Origin: Planctomycetales bacterium 10988
Lineage (GTDB): Bacteria > Planctomycetota > Planctomycetia > Pirellulales > Pb10988
Length of the DNA: 64,000 nucleotides
Assembly: GCA_009664345.1 (NCBI GenBank)
Contig: CP043547.1
Span: 4,678,709-4,742,708, forward strand
Direction of reading: 5' to 3'
Below are positions 16,686 to 26,033 of this stretch, piece by piece. The first letter of the stretch is position 1. Each line of letters opens with the position of its first letter. The position numbers were made by a program, and so were the translations under genes. The notes under the pieces were generated by a model. The model was not told where the DNA came from, did no database searches, and was given only the letters and a program-made list of their open reading frames with translations.

Positions 16686-19600
16686 TTACGAGCCGATCAA
16701 GATATAAGAAGAATCACGTTCTTCCGATTCAAGCGGCGAGCCATTCGTTTCCGAAGTGGTTGCGCCAGGAAGTTTGAAGGTCGAAACAGAACTTCGAAGT
16801 TGCTTGGAAAGTTGAGCGAGTTCCCCAATCCGCAGGGCCGTTTGCTGTGTACCGCTGGCGGTTTGTTGGGTCACTTGGGAAATTTCCGACATCGATCGCG
16901 TGAGTTCCTCGGCACCCATCGCCTGTTGTTTGGTTGATTCTGAGATCGAGCGGATCAGCTCGGCCAGCCGGTCGGAAACCGAGTCAATTTCAATGAGGGC
17001 CGCATCCGCTTGGGCGGCGAGTTTCGACCCTTCGACCACTTCGCGAGTGTTCTCTTCCATGGCCGCGACGGCTTGAGCGGTTTCGGTTTGAATCGTATGA
17101 ATCAAGCTGGCGATCTGCTTCGAGGCATCATTCGCCCGATCGGCCAACCGTTCCACTTCCTCGGCCACGACCGCAAACCCTTGCCCGGCCTCTCCAGCCA
17201 TGGCGGCTTGGATTGAAGCATTCAAAGCAAGAATACTCGTCCGGTCAGCGATATCCCCAATCAACTGGGTGAACTCACCGATCTCCTGCGAACTTTCCCC
17301 GAGCCGTTTAATTCGCTTCGCCACTTCTTGCACTTGATCACGAATCCGGCCCATCCCGAGAATCGTGTTATGGACGGCCTCGGTCCCTTTGCGGGCATTG
17401 GAACGGGCCTCTTCGGCGACTTGAGCGGATTCGGCAGAGTTGCGGGCCACCTCTTGAATGGAGCGAGCCACCTGCTCAATCGCCTCGGTCGTATCGACAA
17501 TCTGCGTGGCTTGAGCTTCACTACCCATCGTCAACTGGTCGGTGGCGGATTGAATTTCCACGGCGGAAGAATTCACTTTCAACGTCGTGTCTTGCACGTT
17601 GCGGGCGACTTCGCGAAGCTGACCGATCATAAAGTTAAAGGAGTCCGCGATCGCCCCGGTGAACTCGGCAGTGACTTCCGCTTCCACGGTCAAGTCCCCA
17701 TCGGCCACGCTGCTGACTTCTTCGAGAAGTTTCATAATCGAGGCCTGAATCTTATCCCGTTCCTGTTCGGATTGAATCAGGCTCAAGGTATTGTCGGCCA
17801 TCGAATTGAGCGAGCCGGCGATCATCCCCAGTTCGTCACCTGTCAGCACCGGCGAACGAGCGGTATAGTTCCCCTTCTCGATTTCGTCGAGGGTTTCGGT
17901 AATCGCGGTCACCTGCGAGGTGATCGGCCAAGTGATCATCAAGGCCGCTGCCAGAGCAAACGCGACCAAAGCCGCCGCAACGATCATGGTAAAGTTGGCA
18001 TCCTCGGAGGCACTGACGGTGAGTTGTTGTGCCTTTTCGGCGACTTCCTTGGAGAGGCGATCTTCGACGCTCTTGATTGCTTGAATCCGGGCGGTCATCC
18101 AGTCTTCCCACTCGGTCGGATTGACGGTCAATCGCGGCGTGGCTCCGGCCTGCTTGGCATTTTCAAGAAAGCGGGCGGCACCGGAAACCAGGGGGCTTTG
18201 CTCAAAGGTCTGATCAAAAGTGGCCAACTGCGATTCGCCGGCCATCGCCATAAAGGAGCCGATAAAGGTCTCGCGTTGCGAATCCGCTTGAATCAATCGC
18301 TCGAAGAAATCCCCGAGATACGTTCCCGTCGTGAGCGAAGTGAAGAGGAAGGATTGTTCGCGACCGGCGGCTTCGCGTGCTCGGCTGAGTTGCAAGATGG
18401 CGATCATCTGCCGGGCGATCGGCGTCAACTCTTGCCGCTCTTGCTCGGACGGTTCCTCGGAAGAAGCCTCTGTCTCTTCTTCCTCAGTCGCGTCTTCGCT
18501 CGATGCTACCGCAGCGGTTTCTCCGGCGGCTCGATCGGCGGCTGATGGTGATTCCTCCGTTGTGTCCTCTGTTTCTTCTGAAGCTTCTGCCTTTTCTGAA
18601 GTCTCTTCTTCAGGGGAGGCCGCTTCCGTTTCGCTCTCTTCGACTTCGCTGTCGGCTGGCTCCGCTGGAGTTTCTTCCTCGGTCGAAGTGGCGAGAGCAA
18701 CGGCCTCTGGCTTGGCGAGGCGTTCGGCCAATGAAGTTGTCTTCGCGGCGATTTGATCGAGGGTAATCAAGAGTTCTTGCGGGGAATGACTCATCTCCGT
18801 CAAGGCTTTTGGCACATCGCCTTCCATCAAGATTTCATTTCGCATGGTGAAAATGGAGCCATCAATCGATTGCACGGTCTTCAAGAGGGTCGCCCGTAGT
18901 CCTTCCTCCCAAGCGGAATAGGTAGAAGCCGATGATTCGGGGAAAGTTTTTTCCTCGCTTTCTTCAGTTTGATTGGCGTCTGCCCCTTCGGGTACATAGG
19001 TTGGATCAAGGGTAACGAGGATCGAATCGAGGGTGGCATTGACCTTCAATCGCTGCTCGAACAACTCTTCGCGATAATCCTCACCCTTGCTATCCACGTA
19101 ACGCACCGTGTATTCCCGCTCGACTTGCAAGGCATACGCAAGTTCATCCGCAGTCTTTAACAACTCGAAGAACGAAGGCGAAAGCACCTTCTCTTGCGAG
19201 GCATCTTGCTTGACCTCGGCAATCAATTCGTCCCAAAGCTTCTGGTTCGTTTCTTGCAAGGCATCGGCTTGACCGCTGGCGACTTGCCACCAGGTTTCCG
19301 GGTCTTGGGTGAGCGTGCGGGCTTCCGCTTGGGCCAAGGCGAGATCGGCCAACTGATCGCTTTTGCGTACCATATCCCCTTGGGAATTCGCCCGAAACAT
19401 CTTGGCTTGGGCATCCGTGGCGAAATTCGTGAAGACATCCGTAAAGGCCTCGCGCTTGGAGCGTGCTTCCAAATAGCGAGCGAGGACATCATCCTGAAAC
19501 CCTTCCGCATGGAAAGCATTATTCAAATACCCACGTTCCAACCCCATATAATCCCGCATGTGCATCAAATTCACATAGGCAGCCAAGAGGTTACTCGTCG

Positions 19601-20153
19601 GAACATCATTGGTCAGCTTCGACATTTGAGCGACCAAGTTAAAGAGCGATTCGTTGATATGCGTGAAAACCGTGACATGGTCGCTCAGGCTAATGTCGTT
19701 CGAGTTGATCATCTCCCGTGATTGGCTCAGTAGGCTTCCTAAACTGTTTCTGGCATCTTCCCGATCATCGGCAGGGAGAATGGCCACCACTTCCGGCTTG
19801 TCCAAAGCAGTCAAAAAAGCACTGATTTCTTGATCAGCTCGCTTGCGAACATCGTCGAGGGATTCGCGAATCTCTTGGGCTTCGTCCCCGATCCCTTGCG
19901 TTCCAAGATACCCCGCCGCGGTATCGCGTTCGGTTTGCAGGGCTTCGAGCAAGGTTCCAATCTGCCGGGCCAGGCTGGAAAGCTCTTGCAGAGAAGCAGA
20001 AGACTGAGCGACCTGAGCGGATCGAAGGCTACTCAATACCGATTGGGTGGCAAAGTAGACCAGACCTCCGAGGGTAACTGCTAACAGCAGCAAGATTTTA
20101 TACGGAACGCGAAGATCGCGTAAGCTCTTCAGAGGATTATAGATAGGACGCAT
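16686..20153 (-). CDS. PilJ-type methyl-accepting chemotaxis receptor with NIT-like sensor domains
   Basis: This is an inner-membrane receptor of about 1155 residues. TM1 is near residues 19-42. A very large outside region carries two stretches like the nitrate/nitrite-sensing NIT domain: [17 protein letters not shown] with [16 protein letters not shown], and [15 protein letters not shown] with [14 protein letters not shown]. About 90 residues of Glu/Ser/Thr/Ala low complexity interrupt the second. TM2, HAMP-like segments and a PilJ-type signalling hairpin follow ([27 protein letters not shown]). ATG 20153 is chosen because GGAG lies 11 nt upstream; ATG 20162 and TTG 20183 are alternatives. 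The ligand is not known. Confidence 0.93.
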   Translation of the reverse strand: MRPIYNPLKSLRDLRVPYKILLLLAVTLGGLVYFATQSVLSSLRSAQVAQSSASLQELSSLARQIGTLLEALQTERDTAAGYLGTQGIGDEAQEIRESLDDVRKRADQEISAFLTALDKPEVVAILPADDREDARNSLGSLLSQSREMINSNDISLSDHVTVFTHINESLFNLVAQMSKLTNDVPTSNLLAAYVNLMHMRDYMGLERGYLNNAFHAEGFQDDVLARYLEARSKREAFTDVFTNFATDAQAKMFRANSQGDMVRKSDQLADLALAQAEARTLTQDPETWWQVASGQADALQETNQKLWDELIAEVKQDASQEKVLSPSFFELLKTADELAYALQVEREYTVRYVDSKGEDYREELFEQRLKVNATLDSILVTLDPTYVPEGADANQTEESEEKTFPESSASTYSAWEEGLRATLLKTVQSIDGSIFTMRNEILMEGDVPKALTEMSHSPQELLITLDQIAAKTTSLAERLAKPEAVALATSTEEETPAEPADSEVEESETEAASPEEETSEKAEASEETEDTTEESPSAADRAAGETAAVASSEDATEEEETEASSEEPSEQERQELTPIARQMIAILQLSRAREAAGREQSFLFTSLTTGTYLGDFFERLIQADSQRETFIGSFMAMAGESQLATFDQTFEQSPLVSGAARFLENAKQAGATPRLTVNPTEWEDWMTARIQAIKSVEDRLSKEVAEKAQQLTVSASEDANFTMIVAAALVAFALAAALMITWPITSQVTAITETLDEIEKGNYTARSPVLTGDELGMIAGSLNSMADNTLSLIQSEQERDKIQASIMKLLEEVSSVADGDLTVEAEVTAEFTGAIADSFNFMIGQLREVARNVQDTTLKVNSSAVEIQSATDQLTMGSEAQATQIVDTTEAIEQVARSIQEVARNSAESAQVAEEARSNARKGTEAVHNTILGMGRIRDQVQEVAKRIKRLGESSQEIGEFTQLIGDIADRTSILALNASIQAAMAGEAGQGFAVVAEEVERLADRANDASKQIASLIHTIQTETAQAVAAMEENTREVVEGSKLAAQADAALIEIDSVSDRLAELIRSISESTKQQAMGAEELTRSMSEISQVTQQTASGTQQTALRIGELAQLSKQLRSSVSTFKLPGATTSETNGSPLESEERDSSYILIGS

Positions 20154-20451
20154 CTTGTGCATAACTCCGAGTGAAGGATTCAATCAGATCCGCTGAAGAG
20201 GCTGCCGAAAAGGGGGGAGTTTCCTCAGCGCAGCATGCTTCATCGGGTGGGTAAACTGCCGGCATCCTGCCTTGAGCATAAACATCTTTTCAAAGTCGAA
20301 ACCAACAAATCGGACACTCCCGCCGTGGATTCGAGGGCCTCTCGATTCCAGTTGCGTAAAGCTTTTCCTAAGACTTGTCAGCTATGTTAAAATAAGGGAC
20401 ATTGTTCGCGAATTTTTGGCTTATCCGGTCAATCAGTACTGCATTTAAAAG

Positions 20452-21099
20452 CTATTGAATCTCGGCGAGTGCCGAAAATTGACTCATCTGCTCCGATTGA
20501 AGAAACTCCGGGGCGTCGAACAGAGCGATTAAAGCTGAATCTTCTTCAATCACTCCCGTGACAAAGGCTCCGAAAGACTGGTCTTCTACCTGAATCGTTC
20601 GATCAATCTGTTCATTCGCAAGGTTACGAATCCCCCAGACGCGATCGACTAACAGCCCGGCGGAGATATCTGCCCGCTCATCGTGGATCACCATCAACCG
20701 AGTTTCACGATCGAGTTGCTGTGAATCAAAACCGAATAACTGTCGCAAATCGACGACCGAGGTGAGTTCCCCGCGAAGGTTGACGATTCCCCAAATCCAA
20801 TCGGGCACGAAGGGCAAAGGGGTCACCTCCGGGACACGATCGACATGCAAGACATGCTCCAGGGAAATGGCGAAGCGAGTTTTCTCCAATTCAAACTCTA
20901 AATATCTTGCTTGGCTTCCAGTCAGACGGGAACGCAGAGAGGGAGAGGAGGCCAGCGAGTTGTCCGGAGTACGATCCTTCGACCATGCCGCATCGATTTC
21001 CGCAATCAACGGATCAAGTTGCGTGGCCTTGGATTCCTGCGACTTGGTGTCCATTTCCGATAAAGGGATCATTGTCGTCTCGGAAGAAAGAGAGGGCAT
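20452..21099 (-). CDS. CheW-like adaptor (PilI-type)
   Basis: The 215-residue protein has a Ser/Asp-rich N-terminal tail of about 60 residues and one CheW domain. The core motif GIVNLRGELTSVVDLRQLFG is intact at about 125-145 and marks the receptor- and CheA-binding face. It should couple the PilJ-type receptor just downstream to the CheA hybrid. It lies 298 bases upstream of the receptor and 163 bases downstream of the PilH-type regulator, all on the minus strand. The gene order PilG-PilH-PilI-PilJ-PilL is the reason for the PilI label. Confidence 0.9.
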   Translation of the reverse strand: MPSLSSETTMIPLSEMDTKSQESKATQLDPLIAEIDAAWSKDRTPDNSLASSPSLRSRLTGSQARYLEFELEKTRFAISLEHVLHVDRVPEVTPLPFVPDWIWGIVNLRGELTSVVDLRQLFGFDSQQLDRETRLMVIHDERADISAGLLVDRVWGIRNLANEQIDRTIQVEDQSFGAFVTGVIEEDSALIALFDAPEFLQSEQMSQFSALAEIQ

Positions 21100-21262
21100 A
21101 CCGACTTCAAACCTTTTCCACTATCTAGGTAATAAACTGAATGGAAATCGATGTACAATGAATAATCTTTAAATATTTCATTCGAAAGATTCATCTACAG
21201 ATACGACGGAAAATAAAGTGTCAGATTTTTGGAGAAAAGGAGAATTCATACTGACATGTAAG

Positions 21263-21643
21263 TTATAAAAGTTGCCGCACGCTGTCTAATAAATCGTCTT
21301 CGTTGTAAGGCTTGGTCATATACAAGTCTGCCCCTTGTTTTAAACCCCAAAAACGATCGCTCTTTTGATTTCTACTTGTTAACAGAACAACCTTGATCCC
21401 TTTGGTGGTTGGACTTGACTTTAACTGTCGACATACCTGAAATCCATTTTTCTGCGGTAAAACCACATCTAAAACAATTAAATCAGGAGTTTGTTCGGAG
21501 ATCACTCGCAGCGCATCTTCCCCATTTCGCGCGGTGAGAATTTCAAATCCGTCCCCGCGTTTTAAGGATTCCACCGCAACGGTCAGTTGCGTGGGACTAT
21601 CATCGACAATTAAAATTTTGGCCACGTCGGTGGTACTTTTCAT
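21263..21643 (-). CDS. Single-domain response regulator (PilH-type)
   Basis: The 126-residue receiver domain starts at ATG 21643; the open frame extends 26 codons upstream without a better ribosome binding site. Active-site residues are complete: acidic pair in VDDSPTQ, phospho-acceptor Asp in LIVLDVVLPQKNG, Thr in VVLLTSR and Lys in MTKPYNED. It should accept phosphate from the CheA hybrid, and the family regulates type IV pilus extension or retraction. It follows the PilG-type gene, with repeat copy 2 in the gap. Confidence 0.92.
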   Translation of the reverse strand: MKSTTDVAKILIVDDSPTQLTVAVESLKRGDGFEILTARNGEDALRVISEQTPDLIVLDVVLPQKNGFQVCRQLKSSPTTKGIKVVLLTSRNQKSDRFWGLKQGADLYMTKPYNEDDLLDSVRQLL

Positions 21644-21675
21644 CCTTCGCCTTTGACACCTGTTGAGGACACTTC

Positions 21676-21757
21676 TAGAGTTCGTGGTCAAATTAATTTG
21701 AGTCTTACTTTTATCAAGCAAAGCTTCGTTTCTGTCGGGTTTTGACCCTAGGCTCTT
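21676..21757. repeat. 85-bp-class repeat with terminal inverted repeats, copy 2
   Basis: Left end AGAGTTCGTGGTCAAA; right end (reverse complement) AAGAGCCTAGGGTCAAAA. A 20-mer at 21728-21747 is identical to 8417-8436. It fills most of the 126-base gap between the PilG-type and PilH-type genes, so on the minus strand it would be in the PilH leader or intercistronic RNA. Confidence 0.6.
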
Positions 21758-21769
21758 ACATGGATTGCA

Positions 21770-22972
21770 TTATCGGCTGGCGACAACGGGTGCTTTCTGA
21801 TTTAAATATTGTTGAACAACTTCAATCACCGTTTCGGCATGAAAGGGCTTGGTGATATAATCTGTGCATCCGGCCAAACGACCACGCACTTTATCAAATA
21901 ATCCATCTTTCCCTGACAACATGACCACGGGGATATCTTTGGTTGCCTCATGCGTACGGATGACTTTACAAACTTTATATCCATCCATTCGAGGCATATT
22001 GATATCGAGTAAAACCAAGTCCGGTCGCCGCTTGCCGATCGTGGCAATCGCCTGCACTCCATCAACGGCGGAGAAGACTTCAAAATCCAACTTTTCAAAA
22101 GTCAACTCAACTAGCTTGCGAATCGTTGCACTATCATCGACGACCAACAAAGAGGCCGTCTTGGCGGCTTCCGCCGGACTCCACACCAAGCGGCCTGCCG
22201 CACTTTGCTCACAAGTGGTCGGCTCAAGGTCCGTAAAATCATCCGTGAGTGGAAACCGATCCGGCGAGATACCGAAGGTCTCTTCCAGCTTCTTCGCGGG
22301 CGTAATCGTTGCGGCACTTTCAGAAGTCACGACTGTCGTTGTCTCTTCAACCTTTTCATCGGTTGGTTCAGAAGTCTCTTCGACCAACTCCCCCAAGAGA
22401 TCATCGGAAGACATCAACGAGTCTTCTTCGCCTAGCTCGCCGTCAAAGTTATCATTCATCAAATCGAGATAAGCTTCGGTATCGTAGCTATCTTCATCGA
22501 AGGCCCCTGGGGGCAAATCCCAAGAATCTTCAGCACCGCTAGTTTCTTTCAGCTTGTCGCCCGAGCGAACTTCTGAAATGGCTGCCTCCACTGATGCAGC
22601 GGACTTGGCCTCTTCCGCTGTTCTTGTGGGTGGTTTTTCGGTTGACTTTTGCTGAATGGGGGCCTCTGCAACACGCTCCGTTGCGGCCTCTGGGATGGCT
22701 TCCAAAAGCCCCGCTTGGTGCTCACTTTGCAAGTGAAAAACCCACTGCCGCCCGGATTGGAGAATGGCACTTCGCGGAGCCAGCTTTAACCCTCGGTCAA
22801 GATACTCCAAGGCAACCGCTGGAGATTCCGCCACCCATGCCAGCCAATGCCAGACGAACGGATTCTCAGGCGTTTGGTCTTTCGCTTGATTTAAATGCAA
22901 TCGAGCGAGAATTTTATTTCCACTCTTTGCCGCTTGAATTCCCTTGGATAAGGGCTCTGAAAGGCTTGCCAC
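21770..22972 (-). CDS. TPR-like domain plus PilG-type response regulator
   Basis: The protein has about 400 residues. Residues 1-75 look like a TPR pair (GNKILARLHLNQAKDQTPENPFVWHWLA in pattern). A long Glu/Ser/Thr/Asp-rich linker runs to about 270. A C-terminal receiver domain follows with VVDDSATIRKL, phospho-acceptor Asp in LVLLDINMPRMDGY, and the PilG-typical segment SGKDGLFDKVRGRLAG, ending TKPF. A GTG start at 22972 is chosen because AGAGGA lies 7 nt upstream. It is the first gene of the chemosensory cluster. Fusion to a TPR part is unlike short PilG proteins and suggests binding to a partner protein. Confidence 0.88.
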   Translation of the reverse strand: MASLSEPLSKGIQAAKSGNKILARLHLNQAKDQTPENPFVWHWLAWVAESPAVALEYLDRGLKLAPRSAILQSGRQWVFHLQSEHQAGLLEAIPEAATERVAEAPIQQKSTEKPPTRTAEEAKSAASVEAAISEVRSGDKLKETSGAEDSWDLPPGAFDEDSYDTEAYLDLMNDNFDGELGEEDSLMSSDDLLGELVEETSEPTDEKVEETTTVVTSESAATITPAKKLEETFGISPDRFPLTDDFTDLEPTTCEQSAAGRLVWSPAEAAKTASLLVVDDSATIRKLVELTFEKLDFEVFSAVDGVQAIATIGKRRPDLVLLDINMPRMDGYKVCKVIRTHEATKDIPVVMLSGKDGLFDKVRGRLAGCTDYITKPFHAETVIEVVQQYLNQKAPVVASR

Positions 22973-23954
22973 CAAAACGTCCTCTAAACAGAATTATCAA
23001 GTACCAGACTCAAAGTTACGCTTGCTTATGTACGAAATCGATCACAATGTGAACAAAACTATCTGTCACAAGTTGTTTTAAATAGAAAAAGATCGAAACT
23101 CGCAGACGAAAGAAAGCCAACCAACCTTTTTTCACTGAATCTAACATCATAAAACAAATAGATGATTGTCAGCGAAAGAAAGATTGATGAAATCCATTGA
23201 CACGCAGTTAAAGGTCTACCTACAGAACCGATAGAAGAACCACTCACCTATTGTCCATCCGTGAGTGACGAGAAGTGCATCCTGCGAACGCCACAAGTTT
23301 CTAGCAAAGAGGTTTTGCCCAAGCCTCTCTAGATCTTTCTTACATTTTATGTTTTCCAACATGAATAAGAGGACGTCAATCCTTTCTTTAAGAATGAACT
23401 TAATTGTCATTATCTACACATCAATTCCACTTCAAAACTTCATGTTGATTTCTGATTTACGATAGATCGGGGGCAATCCTTCTATTTATAAAGATTCTGT
23501 AAATATGAGTTTTTCTTCATAATATGAGTTTTTAAGGAGAGTCGTTTCGCCATGTCTTCGATTGGTAAATGCGATTTGCTACCGGGAAGAACGCCTTCTT
23601 TTGTAAATGAATATTTCGCTATTGAAATTCACATAGTTTTCAAAGGTTCATCGCTTGACATTTTCTGTAGACAGATTTTCAATAAAATATCACGGATGTA
23701 TTCTTTTTCTCATGGAAGTCAACAGCGACTCTATTGTTGTATTTTTCTCTCTTTCGCTTCTACCCGCTTCCAACGAACTCTAACTGAAGGTTCTTGGAGA
23801 TTCCGCCATTCAACGTGTTAATAGATGCTTTCAAGTTTTGGCCTTGCTTAGCTGTTATCATGTTTTTTAACAAGTTTGGTAAAGAGTCTACTGAAACCTT
23901 TCAATCTCGCGATTCTAATTTCCCTCGTTTGTGTCAGGAATTCGGAGCCTTATA
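22973..23954. other. Long AT-rich intergenic region between chemosensory cluster and phosphate-binding protein
   Basis: The divergent gap of about 980 bases is AT-rich. It has a 13-bp direct repeat AATATGAGTTTTT at 23502-23514 and 23521-23533 (period 19). A short plus-strand frame at 23552-23821 has AAGGAG 12 nt upstream but no recognisable protein, so I do not call it a gene. TGTTA...TAACA near 23853-23873 is an inverted repeat upstream of the phosphate-binding gene. Promoters for both flanking genes are expected here. Confidence 0.4.
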
Positions 23955-24944
23955 ATGTTTTCTCGCTTTGTTGCGATTAGTGGTTTGTTTACTGTCAGTC
24001 TTTTCACAAGTTTGGGGTGTAATGAAGCTTCTCCGACGCTTTCGTTAACCAAGGCTCCCGAGACCCCGACGGCACCGAAAATCAAAGGGGTGGCACCTTC
24101 GCAAGAATCGATCGCCAATGGGACTTATGTTCCGCTTTCCCGAACGATTTATATCTATGTCAAAAAGTCTTCCCTTCAGCGGCCGGAAGTGGCGACCTTC
24201 GTGAAATACTATGTCGAGAATGCGGAGCGATTCGCCCGGCAAGCAGGGTATGTTCCGCTCACCACGGAAATGTTGGAAACACAACTCTCGACCTTGAACA
24301 GTGCGACTCAAGGAGTCGCGACTCCTCGTACTCTGCGAGGATCCGTCACGGTGGACGGTTCCAGCACGGTGGGGCCGATCTCCATTTTGGCCTCCGAGTC
24401 GTTCCAACAAATTCAACTTGGTGTTACCGTCCCGGTGGAGATCTCTGGGACCGGCGGGGGCTTTCGAAAATTCGCTGCCGGAGAATTGGATATCACCGGG
24501 GCTTCACGTCAAATTAAAAGCAGTGAAGCGGAGGAATGTGCAAAGAACGGAATTGAATATATCCCGTTCTCCGTAGCACTTGATGGCATTACCATTGTCG
24601 TCAATCCACGGAATGACTGGTGCAACGCACTTACGGTTGATCAAATTAAATCGCTTTGGATCGAAGGTTCCGAAGTGGATACCTGGCAAGACCTTCATCC
24701 CAGTTGGCCGGAGGAACCGATTAGTTTATTTGCCCCTGATCAAGACTCCGGGACGTTCGATTTCTTTACGGAAGCAATCTTGGGAGACGAACCTTGTCGT
24801 TCCGATTATCGCGATTGCATCCGCGATGAAGTGATTCAAAAAGGGGTGGTAAACGACCGGTTTGCCTTGGGATACTTCGGTTTTGCTTATTACGAAGAGA
24901 AAAAATTACTCCTCAACGCGGTAGAAATTGCTACACCGGAATAA
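23955..24944 (+). CDS. PstS-like phosphate-binding lipoprotein with circularly permuted domain order
   Basis: The 329-residue protein starts at ATG 23955 with GGAG 7 nt upstream. It has a lipoprotein-type signal ending SLGC (Cys22). Residues about 45-115 (SIANGTYVPLSRTIYIYV, RPEVATFVKYYVENA, GYVPL) match the C-terminal end of ordinary PstS/SphX proteins. Residues about 128-325 match the ordinary N-terminal and middle part: DGSSTVGP, SGTGGGF, GASRQIK, DGITIVVNP, DSGTFDFF, GYFGFAYYEE, the phosphate-binding loops included. The order is thus C-part then N-part. It should bind phosphate outside the membrane. No pstCAB genes are adjacent. Confidence 0.85.
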   Translation: MFSRFVAISGLFTVSLFTSLGCNEASPTLSLTKAPETPTAPKIKGVAPSQESIANGTYVPLSRTIYIYVKKSSLQRPEVATFVKYYVENAERFARQAGYVPLTTEMLETQLSTLNSATQGVATPRTLRGSVTVDGSSTVGPISILASESFQQIQLGVTVPVEISGTGGGFRKFAAGELDITGASRQIKSSEAEECAKNGIEYIPFSVALDGITIVVNPRNDWCNALTVDQIKSLWIEGSEVDTWQDLHPSWPEEPISLFAPDQDSGTFDFFTEAILGDEPCRSDYRDCIRDEVIQKGVVNDRFALGYFGFAYYEEKKLLLNAVEIATPE

Positions 24945-26033
24945 AAAAAGAAAACTTTTTTCTAGTAAGTCCTCTGCTTACTTTGATTTAAATTCAAGAA
25001 CCTAGGCTTAGTCAAACAAGGGAGAAAGGGATGTTTCTTTGGGTTAACCCCTGAGCCTTCTCTAGGACAGATTCTCGTCTTCTGCTCCTCTTTCTATGAT
25101 TCTTCCTCTAAGCGCTTCTAGGGCCGCTTTTCGCTCTTTCAGTAGTGATTTCCCTCGTTCGTTGAACGTTTCGAAACCGCTACTGAAAGGGCCTTATTTG
25201 ATTGTTGAGCCTAGTTTTCTAGGAAAAAACGGTATCTTTGCCTGCCTCGAAGCATTTTGGACCTGTTAAAAGCCCTTGGAACTTCCACTTTAATCTTCTA
25301 GTCTTCTCTTCCTCCCTTTCCTTCCCTTGGAAGTACAAGCTTCTCCTATGTTGCTAACTACTACTTTTAGTTTTTTCAGGGAGTTCCCTCCCTATCGAAA
25401 GTAGGTTAATTCCTCACGATCCTTCTTTGCGGATGTGTATAATAACTTGTTATGCGGGAAAAAATGCCCGTCTAATCTTTCTTATCTTGCTGATCAGATC
25501 GTTATGGATGCTTGAACATCCGACCCGTTTTGGTTTAATGTATTTTCGAAAACTTCTACCTAAGAGGTATATTTCAAGGACCAGACTCCGGCTCTTTCCA
25601 CTGTCAGCCTGATTTACGTTCCCCCTCTTCCTCCATCCGTTGGAGAAATCGGGAAAGAGAACCTAGCTTAGGGAAACTCAATCAAGAGAACCTTGAGGGA
25701 GTAATACCGAAGAGTGGAATCGGTCCTTTGACAAACCTGGATAATGTTCTCAGAGATCGTAAGGCCTGGGGATTCGCTTTTAAAAGTGAGTCCTCGATCT
25801 CTAGAGGGGATTTCCTCTGGACTTTACCCTCGGTTGAAATATTCCGACAATGAATAAGTAGTGTTCGAAAACAGAAACCGAAATACTCTGCTCAGGCGAA
25901 AGAGCCTTGAAAGAGATGAATTTCCGTCTTCAGGTTGCTCCCGATGATTGTCCAGATTTCTTTCTGGAACGGGGAGAAGACCTTGAAACGCCCCATTTTG
26001 CCAAACAGAAACCTAGAAAGGAATTCCTTATCC
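24945..26033. other. Long non-coding region rich in hairpins
   Basis: These 1.09 kb have no convincing gene; the only short frame (25427-25612) has no coding character. The region has several inverted repeats: 25001-25070 (AGGCTTAG pairing CTGAGCCT), 25136-25189, CCTAG-TTTT-CTAGG near 25209-25222, and AGAGG/CCTCT near 25802-25817. An A-run and T-run right after the stop at 24944 may terminate the upstream gene. Confidence 0.4.
25136..25189. ncRNA. Candidate structured RNA or cruciform
   Basis: CTTTCAGTAG (25136-25145) pairs with CTACTGAAAG (25180-25189). The 34-base loop holds CGTTC-GTT-GAACG and the palindrome GTTTCGAAAC. The nested structure stands alone in a long gene-free region. No RNA family was recognised, and the strand is undetermined. 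Confidence 0.3.

Noticed and set aside
17328-18545. Plus-strand frame of 405 codons inside the receptor gene
   Set aside because: It is an antisense shadow of the receptor's coding sequence; the receptor domains on the other strand are unambiguous.
23552-23821. Plus-strand frame of 89 codons with AAGGAG upstream
   Set aside because: The spacing to the start is long (12 nt), and the protein has no pattern or neighbour support; kept only as a note in the intergenic entry.
25427-25612. Plus-strand frame of 61 codons in the hairpin-rich gap
   Set aside because: No ribosome binding site and no protein pattern.
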